A DNA stretch of 64,000 nucleotides from a bacterium (GTDB lineage: Bacteria; Planctomycetota; UBA1135; UBA2386), in contig JAUILN010000004.1 of assembly GCA_030432695.1 (NCBI GenBank), forward strand, positions 496,001 through 560,000, read 5' to 3'. Of the stretch, positions 45,990-55,885 are shown piece after piece (the first letter of the stretch is position 1; every line of letters begins with the position of its first letter). Under the pieces are notes generated by a model. The model had not been told where the DNA came from. It ran no database searches and saw only the letters and a program-made list of their open reading frames with translations. The position numbers were made by a program, and so were the translations under genes.

Positions 45990-47348
45990 TCACACCGCCG
46001 CCATCTGCGCGCCCGGCAACGCCGGCCGCAGCACGCGCAGGCCGTTCGCGGCCAGATCCAACTCGCGGCCGTCCTCCAGCACCACGCGCGGTCGGTCCCA
46101 GGCGCGGCTCCCGTCCTCGGCTCGCACATCCAGATCCACCACCCGCGCCACGCTGCCATCCGACAGCTCCACTGCCGAGCCGACCGGGAACGGGCCGATG
46201 GTCCGGGCGAAGTGCCGTAGCCACGCCTGATCGAACTCGCCGGGATCGCGGTGCATGATCGCCAGGGCCTCGGCCGGCGCCATGCCGTGCTTGTAGGGGC
46301 GCACCGCGGTGAGCGCCTCGAATACGTCGCAGATGCGGACCAGGCCGCTGACGCTGCCCGGGCGGAACGGCATCAGCGCCTTCGGGTAGCCGGCGCCATC
46401 CGGGCGCATGTGGTGGCAGAAGGCGGCGCCGACCACGCAGTCGTCGATGTGTGGCTGGGCCACCAGGATCTGCGCGCCGAGTCGCGGGTGCTCCATCATC
46501 GCGGCCCACTCCTCGGGTTCGAGCTTGCCGCGCTTGAACAGCACGTGGGCCGGCACCAGTGACTTGCCGATGTCGTGCAGCAGGGCCGCAGTGCCGACCT
46601 GCTGCAGGCGGTCGTGGTCGAAGCCTGCCGCGCCGGCGGTGTGCATCGCGAGCAGCGCGACGCGGACCGAGTGTCCGACCGTGAAGCGGTCGATGTCGTC
46701 GTAGTGTGCGAGGCCAAGCAGTTCGCTGGGTCGCTCCTCGAGGGCTGCGGCAGCGCGTTCGACCACGCTGCGGGTCTCGTCGAGGCCGAGTTCGTCGCCC
46801 TGCACCGCGGCGAGGTGGTTGTCCTCGACCTGCGAGGCCAGGTCCTGCAGCTCGTCGAGGGTGTCGCGGCGCGCGCGGTTCGGCGATGCGCCGGGTTCCA
46901 ACGTGGATACGAGGCGGACGGCTTGCAGGCCGTAGCGGCAATGCAGGTCGGTCCATGCGCCCACGTCGTCGGCGAGGGCACCGGGTCGCGACTCGCCCAG
47001 CAGATCCAGGGCGATGCCGAGCTGACCGACGTCTGTCCGCGCTGCAAGCGTGATCGTGGCGACGCCACGTTCCTCGGCGAGCCGACGGAGACGTCCGGCC
47101 CGCAGGCTCGCGGCGGGCAGCTCGATGCCGTCGATCTGGATCGGCTGTCGGCGGAGATCGATCGACAGCAGGTGATCTTCTCGGTGGCCTCGGTGCAGCA
47201 TCGCGACCGCGTCGACCGCGTCCTCCAGGCGCTGCTGGCGTCGCGACGCGCCGGCGTGGCCGAGGCCCTGTGCGAACAGCGCATCGTTCAGTGCGTCGAG
47301 CAATGTGTTCGACGCTGCGTAGCGCTGCGGCGTGTTGGTCGGATTCAT
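45990..47348 (-). CDS. HD-GYP domain protein, probable c-di-GMP phosphodiesterase
   Basis: 452 residues. The N-terminal 210 residues are unknown, with coiled-coil-like stretches. The HD-GYP domain (about 220-390) has H226, HDIGK (258-262), HH (312-313) and DGAGYP (317-322). A 60-residue C-terminal extension follows (FPVGSAVELSDGSVARVVDLD, a small beta-barrel-like motif). It degrades cyclic di-GMP if active; the catalytic set is complete. Its ATG overlaps the stop of the upstream 215-residue gene. Confidence 0.9.
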   Translation of the reverse strand: MNPTNTPQRYAASNTLLDALNDALFAQGLGHAGASRRQQRLEDAVDAVAMLHRGHREDHLLSIDLRRQPIQIDGIELPAASLRAGRLRRLAEERGVATITLAARTDVGQLGIALDLLGESRPGALADDVGAWTDLHCRYGLQAVRLVSTLEPGASPNRARRDTLDELQDLASQVEDNHLAAVQGDELGLDETRSVVERAAAALEERPSELLGLAHYDDIDRFTVGHSVRVALLAMHTAGAAGFDHDRLQQVGTAALLHDIGKSLVPAHVLFKRGKLEPEEWAAMMEHPRLGAQILVAQPHIDDCVVGAAFCHHMRPDGAGYPKALMPFRPGSVSGLVRICDVFEALTAVRPYKHGMAPAEALAIMHRDPGEFDQAWLRHFARTIGPFPVGSAVELSDGSVARVVDLDVRAEDGSRAWDRPRVVLEDGRELDLAANGLRVLRPALPGAQMAAV

Positions 47349-47992
47349 GGTGCGACCGCCCTGAGTGCGGACTGCGGGCTGAGCGGCAGCGCGATTTCCT
47401 CGGCGGTGTCGAGCACCCGCGTGGCTGCCATCCGGAGCACCTGCAGCAGGATGCAGGCACCGGCACCGTCGCCCGGCAGGCCGGCGAGGTTCGCGACCAG
47501 CTCGCCGAGGTGGTCGACGCCGATCTCGCCGAGCGCCTGTGGATCACCGATCAGGTCGCTGAGCCGGCGGGACGCTGCCTGGCGGGCGTGGCCGTCGCAG
47601 GTCGAGGCGAGGTCGGCGAGCACGTGGGCTCGCTCGGCGGCAAGGCCGGCGTCGAGCGACAGCGGGCTGGGGTCGGTCGATCCGGCGAGCTGCGCGAGCA
47701 GGGCCGTGACCGCGTCGTCGTCGACCGCCCGACCGGCCGGTCCAGACTCTTCCTCGGGCACGTCGGTCAGGTCGTCGGCACCGCCCTCGCAGGCGAGGTG
47801 GCGCAGCAGCAGGTCGCCCGCGCCTTCGGTGAGCCGCGCCTCGAGTTCGGATGGGCCGCCGCCGAACAGCGAGGTCGGCAGCGCGGTGCGCCGCTGCGTG
47901 TCGGCCCACGTCGTCTCGGGATCGGCGGCCGCCGATCGGCGGGTCGGGGTGGCCGGGGGCGCCGGAGCGCTCCAACTGCCCGGGTTGAACAT
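47345..47992 (-). CDS. Hypothetical protein coupled to HD-GYP gene
   Basis: 215 residues, no recognised domain. The first 60 are low-complexity (Pro/Ala/Thr-rich); residues 60-200 are likely helical (RAHVLADLASTCDGHARQAASRRLSDLIG). The stop overlaps the HD-GYP start (ATGA), so it is probably its partner or input protein. Start at ATG 47990-47992; an upstream continuation to 49456 is the antisense shadow of the thiolase. Confidence 0.6.
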   Translation of the reverse strand: MFNPGSWSAPAPPATPTRRSAAADPETTWADTQRRTALPTSLFGGGPSELEARLTEGAGDLLLRHLACEGGADDLTDVPEEESGPAGRAVDDDAVTALLAQLAGSTDPSPLSLDAGLAAERAHVLADLASTCDGHARQAASRRLSDLIGDPQALGEIGVDHLGELVANLAGLPGDGAGACILLQVLRMAATRVLDTAEEIALPLSPQSALRAVAP

Positions 47993-48160
47993 GACCGATT
48001 CCTCGGCAATCGGGCCGGACTGTCTGAATCCCCGACGCGGGGTTCGGGGGGCAGGTCGTTCCGTTGTGGGAATCGACGCGGCCCTGTGCGCGGTCCGGAC
48101 GCCCGTTCCGGATTCCGGCCCCCGATTGAGACCCGCGCCGATCGCCCTACAGTGCGCCCG

Positions 48161-49348
48161 ATGCAGCGCATCGTCGTGGTCGACGCGGTCCGGACCGCCA
48201 TCGGCAAGTTCCTCGGCGGCTTCTCGCCGCTCACCGCGGTCGACCTCGGCGCCGCAGCCTTGCAGGGCCTCCTGGCGCGGACCGGCGTGCCCGCTGGCGA
48301 CATCGACGAGGTGATCTTCGGCCAGGCCCGCCAACTCGGCTCCGGCCCGAATCCCGCCCGGCAGGTGACGATCAAGGCCGGCATCCCCGAGACCACCCCG
48401 GCCTGGACCCTCAACAAGGCCTGCGGCTCCGGCCTCAAGGCGATCGACGCCGCCCGCGCCGCGCTGCTCCTCGACGGCCGCAAGATGGTCGTCGCCGGCG
48501 GGATGGAGCACATGACCAACATCCCGTTCCTGCTGCCGCGGATGCGGGAGGGTTACCGCCTCGGCCACGACAAGGTCCTCGACGGCAACTACCAGGACGG
48601 CTTCACCTGCGGGATCCTCGGCGAGCCGATGGGCAACACCGCCGAGTATCTGGCCGACGACTACGCGATCGGCCGCGAGGAACAGGACGCCTACGCCTAC
48701 CGCAGCCACCAGCGCGCCGCCGCGGCGCAGGCGGCGGGGGAGTTCTCCGACGAGATCGTTCCGGTGGCCGTGCCGGGCCGGAAGGAGACGGTGACGATCG
48801 ACACCGACGAGCACGTCCGCGGCGACGTCACCCTCGAGAAGCTCGCGAAGCTGCCGCCGGTGTTCCGACCCGAGGGCGGCACCGTCCACGCCGGCAACAG
48901 CTCGGGGATCACCGATGGCGCCAGCGCGCTGCTGCTGACCACCGAGGAGGAGGCGGCGCGCCGTGGTCTCCAGCCGCTCGCCGTGCTCGGGGCCTCCGCG
49001 GCCGCCGGCTGTCCGCCGCGGATCATGGGCATCGGTCCGGTACCGGCGACCCGGGCGCTGCTGGAGAAGACCGGCCGCCAGCTCGACGACTACGGCCTCG
49101 TGGAACTCAACGAGGCCTTCGCCGCGCAAGTCCTGGCCTGTCTGAAGGAATTGCCGATCGCCGGGGATCGACTCAACGTGCTCGGCGGCGCGATCGCGCT
49201 CGGCCACCCGATCGGCTGCACAGGGGCGCGCATCGTCACCACCTTGCTGCACGCGATGAAGCGGCGCGGCGAGCGGCTCGGCCTGGCGACCCTCTGCATG
49301 AGCGGGGGCATGGGGATGAGCGTCGAGTTCGAGCTGTCCTCGAAGTGA
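48161..49348 (+). CDS. Acetyl-CoA C-acetyltransferase (thiolase)
   Basis: 395 residues of the AtoB/PhaA type. It condenses two acetyl-CoA to acetoacetyl-CoA or runs the reverse in beta-oxidation. Active-site residues: Cys88 (NKACGSG), His349 (GHPIGCTGAR) and Cys379 (LCMSGGMG); NEAFAAQ is also present. The start MQRIVVVDAVRTAIG is canonical. It is separate from the crotonase further on but may share fatty-acid or amino-acid catabolism. Confidence 0.95.
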   Translation: MQRIVVVDAVRTAIGKFLGGFSPLTAVDLGAAALQGLLARTGVPAGDIDEVIFGQARQLGSGPNPARQVTIKAGIPETTPAWTLNKACGSGLKAIDAARAALLLDGRKMVVAGGMEHMTNIPFLLPRMREGYRLGHDKVLDGNYQDGFTCGILGEPMGNTAEYLADDYAIGREEQDAYAYRSHQRAAAAQAAGEFSDEIVPVAVPGRKETVTIDTDEHVRGDVTLEKLAKLPPVFRPEGGTVHAGNSSGITDGASALLLTTEEEAARRGLQPLAVLGASAAAGCPPRIMGIGPVPATRALLEKTGRQLDDYGLVELNEAFAAQVLACLKELPIAGDRLNVLGGAIALGHPIGCTGARIVTTLLHAMKRRGERLGLATLCMSGGMGMSVEFELSSK

Positions 49349-49393
49349 CCGGGCGGCCCGAGTCCTGCCCCGGAACCGCCCCCGGAGCTGTGA

Positions 49394-49410
49394 CCTCCGA
49401 GTCGCGGAGG
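49394..49410 (+). terminator. Hairpin after thiolase
   Basis: CCTCCG (49394-49399), loop AGTCG, CGGAGG (49405-49410), followed by a short GTTTG. About 46 bases after the thiolase stop; moderate support. Confidence 0.4.
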
Positions 49411-49520
49411 GGTTTGCTGCCCCGTCCGTTGAGCCCGTTCCCGAACCCCCGTACAACCGCCCGGATCAACCGGCTCCGGGCCGCTCCACGCGCCCGCGCG
49501 GCGCCTCGCACCTATCCACG

Positions 49521-50486
49521 ATGAAGTTCCTCCACCTCCTGGCCGCGACGCTGCTCGCGGTGCTCGTGCCCGCGCAGGGCAACACGACCTCCGGTGCTCC
49601 CGACGGCGCCGTCGAGGCGACCCTCGCCCCCAGCTCCGAGGTCATCACCCCGAACACCGTCTTCCAGCTGAAGCTGAGCGTGAAGTTCCGCCAGGCGGTG
49701 AAGATGCCTGCCACCTTGCTCGGCGGGCACCGCCTGCAGACCTTCCTCGACGGCGCCGAGGACCAGGAGCTGGTCGAGGCGGTCGACGGCACGGTCGCGA
49801 TCGCGGCCGGCACCGAGCTGACCCGGGTCGTCGACATCGACCCCGGTAAGCACTGGCCGGATGGTCAGCTCGCCGACAAGGGCGTGCTCGGCTTCGAGTG
49901 GGTCGGCATCGCCGGTGCACAGGCGACCGTCCGCGTCGTGCCCGACCAGACCGACCTCGACGTCGATGCGCTGGACCTGACCCGCACCAAGGTCCGCCTC
50001 GTCACCAGCCGCGGCGAGATGGTCGTATCGTTCCGGCCCGACAAGGCGCCGAACCACGTCCGCAACTTCATCAAGCTCTCCAAGGAGGGCTTCTACAACG
50101 GCACGCGGTTCCACCGGATCATCCGCAACTTCATGATCCAGGGCGGCTGCCCGAACACCAAGCGCGGCGTCGAGGGCATCCCCGGCACCGGCTCGCCGGG
50201 CTACACGGTCGACGCCGAGTTCAACGACATCAAGCACGTCCGGGGCATCCTGTCGATGGCGCGCTCGAACGATCCGAATTCGGCCGGCAGCCAGTTCTTC
50301 CTGATGCACGGCGCCGCGCCGGGCCTCGATGGGAAGTACTCGGCGTTCGGACAGGTGGAGTCGGGTCTCGACGTGCTCGACGCGATCGCCGACACGCGCG
50401 TGCAGCCAGCTCCGAACCGCGAACTCTCGATGCCCGCCGAGGACGTGTGGCTCTACGCCGCGGTGGTCGAGCCCGTCTACAAGTGA
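49521..50486 (+). CDS. Secreted cyclophilin-type peptidyl-prolyl isomerase
   Basis: 321 residues: signal MKFLHLLAATLLAVLVPAQ, a 130-residue beta-rich N-terminal domain of unknown type, then a cyclophilin domain from about residue 155. Active-site features FHRIIRNFMIQGGCPN and GSQFFLMHG are conserved. A periplasmic protein-folding helper. The next gene is a second cyclophilin without a signal. Confidence 0.93.
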   Translation: MKFLHLLAATLLAVLVPAQGNTTSGAPDGAVEATLAPSSEVITPNTVFQLKLSVKFRQAVKMPATLLGGHRLQTFLDGAEDQELVEAVDGTVAIAAGTELTRVVDIDPGKHWPDGQLADKGVLGFEWVGIAGAQATVRVVPDQTDLDVDALDLTRTKVRLVTSRGEMVVSFRPDKAPNHVRNFIKLSKEGFYNGTRFHRIIRNFMIQGGCPNTKRGVEGIPGTGSPGYTVDAEFNDIKHVRGILSMARSNDPNSAGSQFFLMHGAAPGLDGKYSAFGQVESGLDVLDAIADTRVQPAPNRELSMPAEDVWLYAAVVEPVYK

Positions 50487-50525
50487 CGGCCGCGTGATGC
50501 GGTCCCGATCCCTCTCCATAGCGAC

Positions 50526-51157
50526 ATGATCGATCTCGAACAGGCCGACCTCGGCCAGGTCGAAGCCCGCATCGTCACGACCAAGGGCGTGATGGTGGCC
50601 GGCTTCCACCCGGACAAGGCGCCCGCCCACGTCCGCAACTTCCTGACCCTCGCGCAGGACGGCTTCTACGACCGCACCGCGTTCCATCGGATCATCAAGG
50701 GCTTCATGATCCAGGGCGGTTGCCCGAACTCGAAGCCCGATGCGCGTGGCGTGCCGGGCACCAGTGGGCCGGGCCACAAGGTCCACGCCGAGTTCAACGA
50801 CCTGCCGCACGTGCAGGGCGTGCTGTCGATGGCGCGCTCGCAGGATCCGAACTCGGCGGGCAGCCAGTTCTTCGTGGTGCACTCCGACCACGCCGAGTTC
50901 CTGGACGGCCAGTACACGGTGTTCGGTCAGCTCCGCGAAGGCCTCGACGTGCTCGACGCGATCGCCACCACCGACGTGGAGTTCGGCGAGTCGGGCGAGC
51001 GCAGCCGGCCGACCGAGCGGATCGAGATCGAGCGGATCGAGGTCGTGATGGCGGCGCCGCCGCCGGTCGAGGCCGATCCCGCCGCCGCGCCCGATGCGGA
51101 TTCCGATTCTGACGGCGATGGCGATGGCGACGGTGATGGCGACGGAGGAGGTGACTG

Positions 51158-51158
<1 letters not shown>
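50526..51158 (+). CDS. Cytoplasmic cyclophilin-type peptidyl-prolyl isomerase
   Basis: 210 residues. Cyclophilin domain (1-170; FHRIIKGFMIQGGCPN, GSQFFVVHSDH) with no signal peptide. Unusual C-terminal tail: Ala/Pro then an Asp-Gly repeat encoded by (GAYGGY)6 at 51111-51146. Its TGA overlaps the crotonase ATG. The tail is acidic and probably unstructured; its length may vary between strains through slippage. Confidence 0.93.
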
Positions 51159-51925
<767 letters not shown>

Positions 51926-51946
51926 GTCGGTGAGAGGGCACGGCAC

Positions 51947-53206
51947 GTGAGCGTCAGCGATCCTCGTGCTGCCGAGCCCTTCGAACGCCTGCTGCAAGCA
52001 CCGCGCGGTCTGCCGGTCGCACTGCTGCATTCCTGCGGCGACCGCGACTTCGGTTCGGGCGGCGTGCGGCTCTACCGTTCCCCGGTCGAGGTCCTGGAGA
52101 TCGACCAAGACGCGGTCGGCCCCGACACCTGGGCGCACGTCGACGCCTTCCTCGCGCGCCACTTCGAGCGGCCGGTGGTCGGCTTCCTCGGCTACGACCT
52201 GCGCGACGCGACCGAGGCCTTGCCGCGACGGATCGCCGCCGACGGCTTCGGCGGGCCTGCATTGCACCTGCAGGCCCACGAGCACTGCGAGGAGTGGCCC
52301 GGCGGTCTCGCGGTGCCGCCCTACCCGGACCGGCTCGTCGACGCCTTCCGGGCCACGGACGTCGCTCCGCACGTCGCGCGCGCCGACTACGAGGCGCGGG
52401 TCGCCCAGGTCGTCGAGCACATCCGCGCCGGCGACATCTTCCAGGCCAACCTCACCCAGCCGTTCACCGGCGACTTCGAGGGCGATCCGCGGGCGCTGTT
52501 CTGGAAGCTCTGCGCCACCAGCCCGGCACCGTTCGCCGCCTACGTGGAGACCGGGTCCGGCTTCGCGTCGGTCGGCTCGTCGCCGGAGGAGTTCCTGGCG
52601 CTCGACGGCCTCGACGTGCGCACCCGGCCGATCAAGGGCACGCGGCCGCGCGAGTTCGATCCGCTCGCCGACCGCGCGTTGCTCGAGGAGCTGCTCGCCA
52701 GCGACAAGGACCAGGCCGAGCTGGCGATGATCGTCGACCTCTTGCGCAACGACGTCGGCAAGGTCGCGGAGATCGGCAGCGTGAAGGTCGGACCGTTCCC
52801 CGAGCACGCCAGCTTCGCGCAGGTCCACCATCTGTTCGCGACGGTGCGGGCCACGCTGCGGCCGGAGGTGACGGTCGGCGAGCTGCTCGCCGCGACCTTC
52901 CCCGGCGGCAGCATCACCGGGGCTCCGAAGCTGCGCTGCATGGAGATCCTGGAGGACCTCGAGCTGGTGCGCCGCGGCGTCTACACCGGCGCGGTCGGCT
53001 GGTTCGGTCCGGGACCGCGGCTGCACCTGAACGTCGCGATCCGCACGATGACCGTGCACGCGGGGCGCGTGCGCTTGAACGTCGGTGGCGGGATCACCGC
53101 CGACAGCGATCCCGGGCTCGAGTACGAGGAGACGCTGCACAAGGCCGCCGGGATGCTGCGCGCGCTCGCGGTACCGGACCGACCGCGAACCGGGGAGGTG
53201 GGATGA
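51947..53206 (+). CDS. pabB: Aminodeoxychorismate synthase component I (PabB)
   Basis: 419 residues, GTG start. Chorismate-binding domain with GDIFQANLTQPF, the PIKGT motif (PIKGTRPREFD) that carries the PabB active-site lysine, FPGGSITGAPK and GVYTGAVG. It converts chorismate to 4-amino-4-deoxychorismate with ammonia from a PabA amidotransferase, which is not in the window. The stop overlaps the next gene (PabC) as ATGA, which supports a folate (p-aminobenzoate) role over anthranilate or salicylate synthesis. Confidence 0.9.
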   Translation: MSVSDPRAAEPFERLLQAPRGLPVALLHSCGDRDFGSGGVRLYRSPVEVLEIDQDAVGPDTWAHVDAFLARHFERPVVGFLGYDLRDATEALPRRIAADGFGGPALHLQAHEHCEEWPGGLAVPPYPDRLVDAFRATDVAPHVARADYEARVAQVVEHIRAGDIFQANLTQPFTGDFEGDPRALFWKLCATSPAPFAAYVETGSGFASVGSSPEEFLALDGLDVRTRPIKGTRPREFDPLADRALLEELLASDKDQAELAMIVDLLRNDVGKVAEIGSVKVGPFPEHASFAQVHHLFATVRATLRPEVTVGELLAATFPGGSITGAPKLRCMEILEDLELVRRGVYTGAVGWFGPGPRLHLNVAIRTMTVHAGRVRLNVGGGITADSDPGLEYEETLHKAAGMLRALAVPDRPRTGEVG

Positions 53207-54075
53207 TCGAGCTGCGGTGGACCGGGCGGCTGACCGGCAGCGGCGAGTTCGTCGATGCCCTGCCGATCCTGCCAGTGGATGTCGCGGGCGTGTTCGAGAC
53301 CGTGCGGGTGACGGCCCGCGATCGCGTGCCGCCGCTGTGGCCGCAGCACCGTGCGCGCCTGGTGGGTTCGCTGCGGGCGCTGGAGGTGGTCGACGAGCAG
53401 AGCGCACCGATGGTCGCCGCCCAGCTCGATCGCTTCGTCTCCGAGGTGCTCGGTCATGCCGTGGTCGCGCTGCCGCCGCCGCGCGAACTCGGCGTGGAGT
53501 CGCACGAGCGGCTGCGGCTGGCGATCACGTTCGATGCGACGCGCGGTCCTCACGGTGCCGTCCCGGGAGTCCGGATCACCATCGGTCCTGCGGACCCTGC
53601 GCCCACCTTGGTACGCCTCGCGCCGGTGTGCTTCCGGATGCCGGTCGTCGACCTGCCGCCGTCGGCGCACAAGCACCTCGACCGCCGGGCCTGGACCCTG
53701 GCCCAGGCCGATGCGCGTCGCTGCGGCGCCGACGAGGCGCTGCGGGTCGACGACGAGGGCCGGGTGCTGGAGAGCACCACCTCGAACCTGTTCGCGGTGA
53801 TGGAGGGTCGGCTGGTGACCCCGCCGACCGATGGTCGCATCCTGCCCGGCGTCGCGCGCGCGGCGCTGCTCGAGCGGCTCATGGCGCATGGTGTGAGAGT
53901 AGACGTGCGACCGATCCAGCGCGGCGAGATCGAGGCCGCCGAGGGCCTCTGGTTGACCAACGCGCTGCGCGGTCCGCGCCAGGCGGTGCTGGTCGATCGC
54001 CAGGGAGAACCCCCGACCGCGGCCGCGCAGGGCGCCCTGCTCGTCTCCGCATGGCACCGTCTGGTCGGCACTTGA
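53203..54075 (+). CDS. pabC: Aminotransferase class IV, probable 4-amino-4-deoxychorismate lyase (PabC)
   Basis: 290 residues. The PLP lysine is K157 (SAHKHLDRR), and the phosphate-binding area VLESTTSNLFAV (E190) is present. Fold-type IV includes PabC, branched-chain and D-amino-acid aminotransferases; coupling to pabB (ATGA, GGGGAGG upstream) makes ADC lyase, which releases p-aminobenzoate, the best call. Confidence 0.85.
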   Translation: MIELRWTGRLTGSGEFVDALPILPVDVAGVFETVRVTARDRVPPLWPQHRARLVGSLRALEVVDEQSAPMVAAQLDRFVSEVLGHAVVALPPPRELGVESHERLRLAITFDATRGPHGAVPGVRITIGPADPAPTLVRLAPVCFRMPVVDLPPSAHKHLDRRAWTLAQADARRCGADEALRVDDEGRVLESTTSNLFAVMEGRLVTPPTDGRILPGVARAALLERLMAHGVRVDVRPIQRGEIEAAEGLWLTNALRGPRQAVLVDRQGEPPTAAAQGALLVSAWHRLVGT

Positions 54076-54141
54076 GGCGATCGCCCGCGGATCTCGATCC
54101 GGTCCTCCAGCCGGGCTGACCCTCACGCCGATGAGATCGGC

Positions 54142-54768
54142 ATGAGGACTGACTCGGCGAATCGTACCCGGACCCAGACGACGCGGACTGCCCCGCAGCG
54201 GGCCAAGACCCCGATCGTCCCTCGTCCTGTTCCCCACCTGGTCGTCAGGCCGTTCCAGTGGCTCGAGCCGAAGGCGCAGCCGGGCGAGCACCTGCCGACC
54301 GACGTCGACCGCGACCTGGCCTACCTGCAGTTCATCTGCTGCGACGACGACGCCCGCATCGCGCGCGCCCTCGTCGACCTGTCGTTCCGCCTCGCCAGCC
54401 GCAGCGACGGCACCGTGCTGCGCTCCGGCAAGCAGGGCGTGCTCAACCGCCGCCGCCGCGCCGCGCGCCTGTGGGTCAACGCGATCCTGGCCGGCGACAT
54501 CTCCAGCCAGACCCTGGCCCATCTGGCCCAGACCTGGGTCCCGCAGCTCGCCGGCACCGGCCCCGACCGGGGTGCCGCCGCCGTGCGCATGGGCGCCGCC
54601 GCGGTGGAGTTCCTCCGCGGCGCCTTCTCCGGCTGCATCTTCGAGGCGCCCCACGCGAGCCTGATCCGCCACGCCCGGGCGCTGCATGCCCTCGAGACGG
54701 TGCTGCAGGCCCACCTCGCCGCGATCCACGCCGCCGCGCGCCCGCCGGTCGGCAGCGAGGCGCGCTGA
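54142..54768 (+). CDS. Hypothetical protein
   Basis: 208 residues. A basic Thr/Arg-rich N-terminus (1-30) precedes a mainly helical body (YLQFICCDDDARIARALVDLSFRLASRSDG, ARLWVNAILAGDISSQTLAHLAQTW). No signal, membrane helix or known family. It stands 66 bases after pabC and could be co-transcribed. Confidence 0.5.
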   Translation: MRTDSANRTRTQTTRTAPQRAKTPIVPRPVPHLVVRPFQWLEPKAQPGEHLPTDVDRDLAYLQFICCDDDARIARALVDLSFRLASRSDGTVLRSGKQGVLNRRRRAARLWVNAILAGDISSQTLAHLAQTWVPQLAGTGPDRGAAAVRMGAAAVEFLRGAFSGCIFEAPHASLIRHARALHALETVLQAHLAAIHAAARPPVGSEAR

Positions 54769-54805
54769 GGCCCCCGACGGACCTCCAGTTTCCTCCGGTC
54801 CGGGC

Positions 54806-54833
54806 TTGCCAAGGCAGGCCCGTCAGGTAAGGT
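54806..54833 (+). promoter_or_regulatory. Promoter candidate for tRNA-Arg
   Basis: TTGCCA (54806-54811), 16-base spacer, TAAGGT (54828-54833), about 50 bases before the tRNA. The -10 is weak, as is common in high-GC genomes. Confidence 0.35.
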
Positions 54834-54882
54834 GCTCGGCCCTCGCCCAGGGCGGGGATGGCTTCCAGGAGCCGTAGCACGA

Positions 54883-54959
54883 GTACCCGTAGCTCAATTG
54901 GATAGAGCACCTGACTACGGATCAGGAGGTTAGAGGTTCAAGTCCTCTCGGGTATGCCA
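54883..54959 (+). tRNA. tRNA-Arg (anticodon ACG)
   Basis: 77 bases including an encoded 3' CCA (54957-54959). Acceptor GTACCCG/CGGGTAT, D-arm AGCTCAATTGGATAGAGC, anticodon stem CCTGA/TCAGG with loop CTACGGA (anticodon ACG, 54917-54919; A34 normally becomes inosine) and T-loop GGTTCAAGTCC. It reads CGN codons, which are very common in this sequence. Confidence 0.95.
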
Positions 54960-54963
54960 ACGC

Positions 54964-55008
54964 AAGGGTCGGCATCGACGTCAGTCGGTGCCGGCCCTTT
55001 TGCTTTGG
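54964..55008 (+). terminator. Rho-independent terminator of tRNA-Arg
   Basis: A 16-base-pair stem (AAGGGTCGGCATCGAC against GTCGGTGCCGGCCCTT, two G-T pairs) with loop GTCA, followed by TTTTGCTTT. The clearest terminator in the window. Confidence 0.9.
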
Positions 55009-55098
55009 TGCTGGTTGAGGTCAGAACTCGATGCCTCGCCGGTCCATCGGGCAAGCGGACTCAAGTCCGGACGCTTCGACATCCGAGTTTTCCCCTAG

Positions 55099-55857
55099 AT
55101 GGCTCGGACGAAGCAGATCGGCCGGTTCGGCGCGTTCGGCCTGAGTGTCCGGCTCGCGGGGGAGTTCCAGGCCCTGGAGGCGCTGGCCAACCAGCTCCAG
55201 GGCCTGTTCATGGGCGGGGACTACGACGTCGCCGAGGCGGCGGTGTTGGTGTCGGAGGTCCGGGCCAGGGTCGACGAGGCGGTGGCGCAGCTCGATCGGC
55301 TGGGCGCGCGCGTCGGCTGCGCGACGGATGCGGACACCCCACGTCTCGACCCCGACGCGGTCGCGGCACCGGCGGGCTTCCGCGGCTCGTGCCGGGCGAT
55401 TGCCGTCGCCGACCTGCTCGGCCTGCTGAGCACCCAGCGGAAGACCGGGACCCTGCGGATCCAGTCGGGCGCGCTGCGCTTCGTCCTCGAGTTCCAGGAC
55501 GGCGCGGTGGTGCACGCCGCGACCAACTCGCCGAAGCCCGAGCGGCGGATCGGCACGATCCTGGTCGCCCAGCAGTCGCTGAGCGCCACGGCCCTCGAGG
55601 ACTTCCTGCGCGAGCACACCCCGGACTGCGGGCCGCTCGGTGCCGCCCTGGCGCGTGCGTCGCTGGTCGAAGAGCAGGACCTGATCGACGCGCTCGGCAT
55701 CCAGGTCCACGACCTGATCCGCCAGGTTCTGGAACTCGACGACGGCTCGTTCCACTTCGAGGTCGGCCCGGTGCAGGACCTGGAGTTCCGCGTGTCGCTG
55801 AACACCATGCAGCTGCTGCTGGATGCGGCGCGGGTGCGCGACGAGAGCCGGGTCTGA
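55099..55857 (+). CDS. DUF4388 / PATAN-domain protein
   Basis: 252 residues. The N-terminus (1-90) is helical. From about 95 the pattern FRGSCRAIAVADLLGLLSTQRKTG and LRFVLEFQDGAVVHA is the PATAN (DUF4388) domain, followed by a second half with LDDGSFHFEVG. PATAN domains occur in cytoplasmic signalling proteins that interact with receiver domains in cyanobacteria and myxobacteria. It is downstream of the tRNA-Arg terminator. Confidence 0.8.
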   Translation: MARTKQIGRFGAFGLSVRLAGEFQALEALANQLQGLFMGGDYDVAEAAVLVSEVRARVDEAVAQLDRLGARVGCATDADTPRLDPDAVAAPAGFRGSCRAIAVADLLGLLSTQRKTGTLRIQSGALRFVLEFQDGAVVHAATNSPKPERRIGTILVAQQSLSATALEDFLREHTPDCGPLGAALARASLVEEQDLIDALGIQVHDLIRQVLELDDGSFHFEVGPVQDLEFRVSLNTMQLLLDAARVRDESRV

Positions 55858-55885
55858 GGCGGTCACGAGCCGCGCCGGTCGCGCT

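Noticed and set aside
51947..53206. Anthranilate synthase (TrpE) or isochorismate synthase
   Set aside because: The PIKGT motif and coupling to a class IV aminotransferase fit PabB; no trp or menaquinone genes adjoin.
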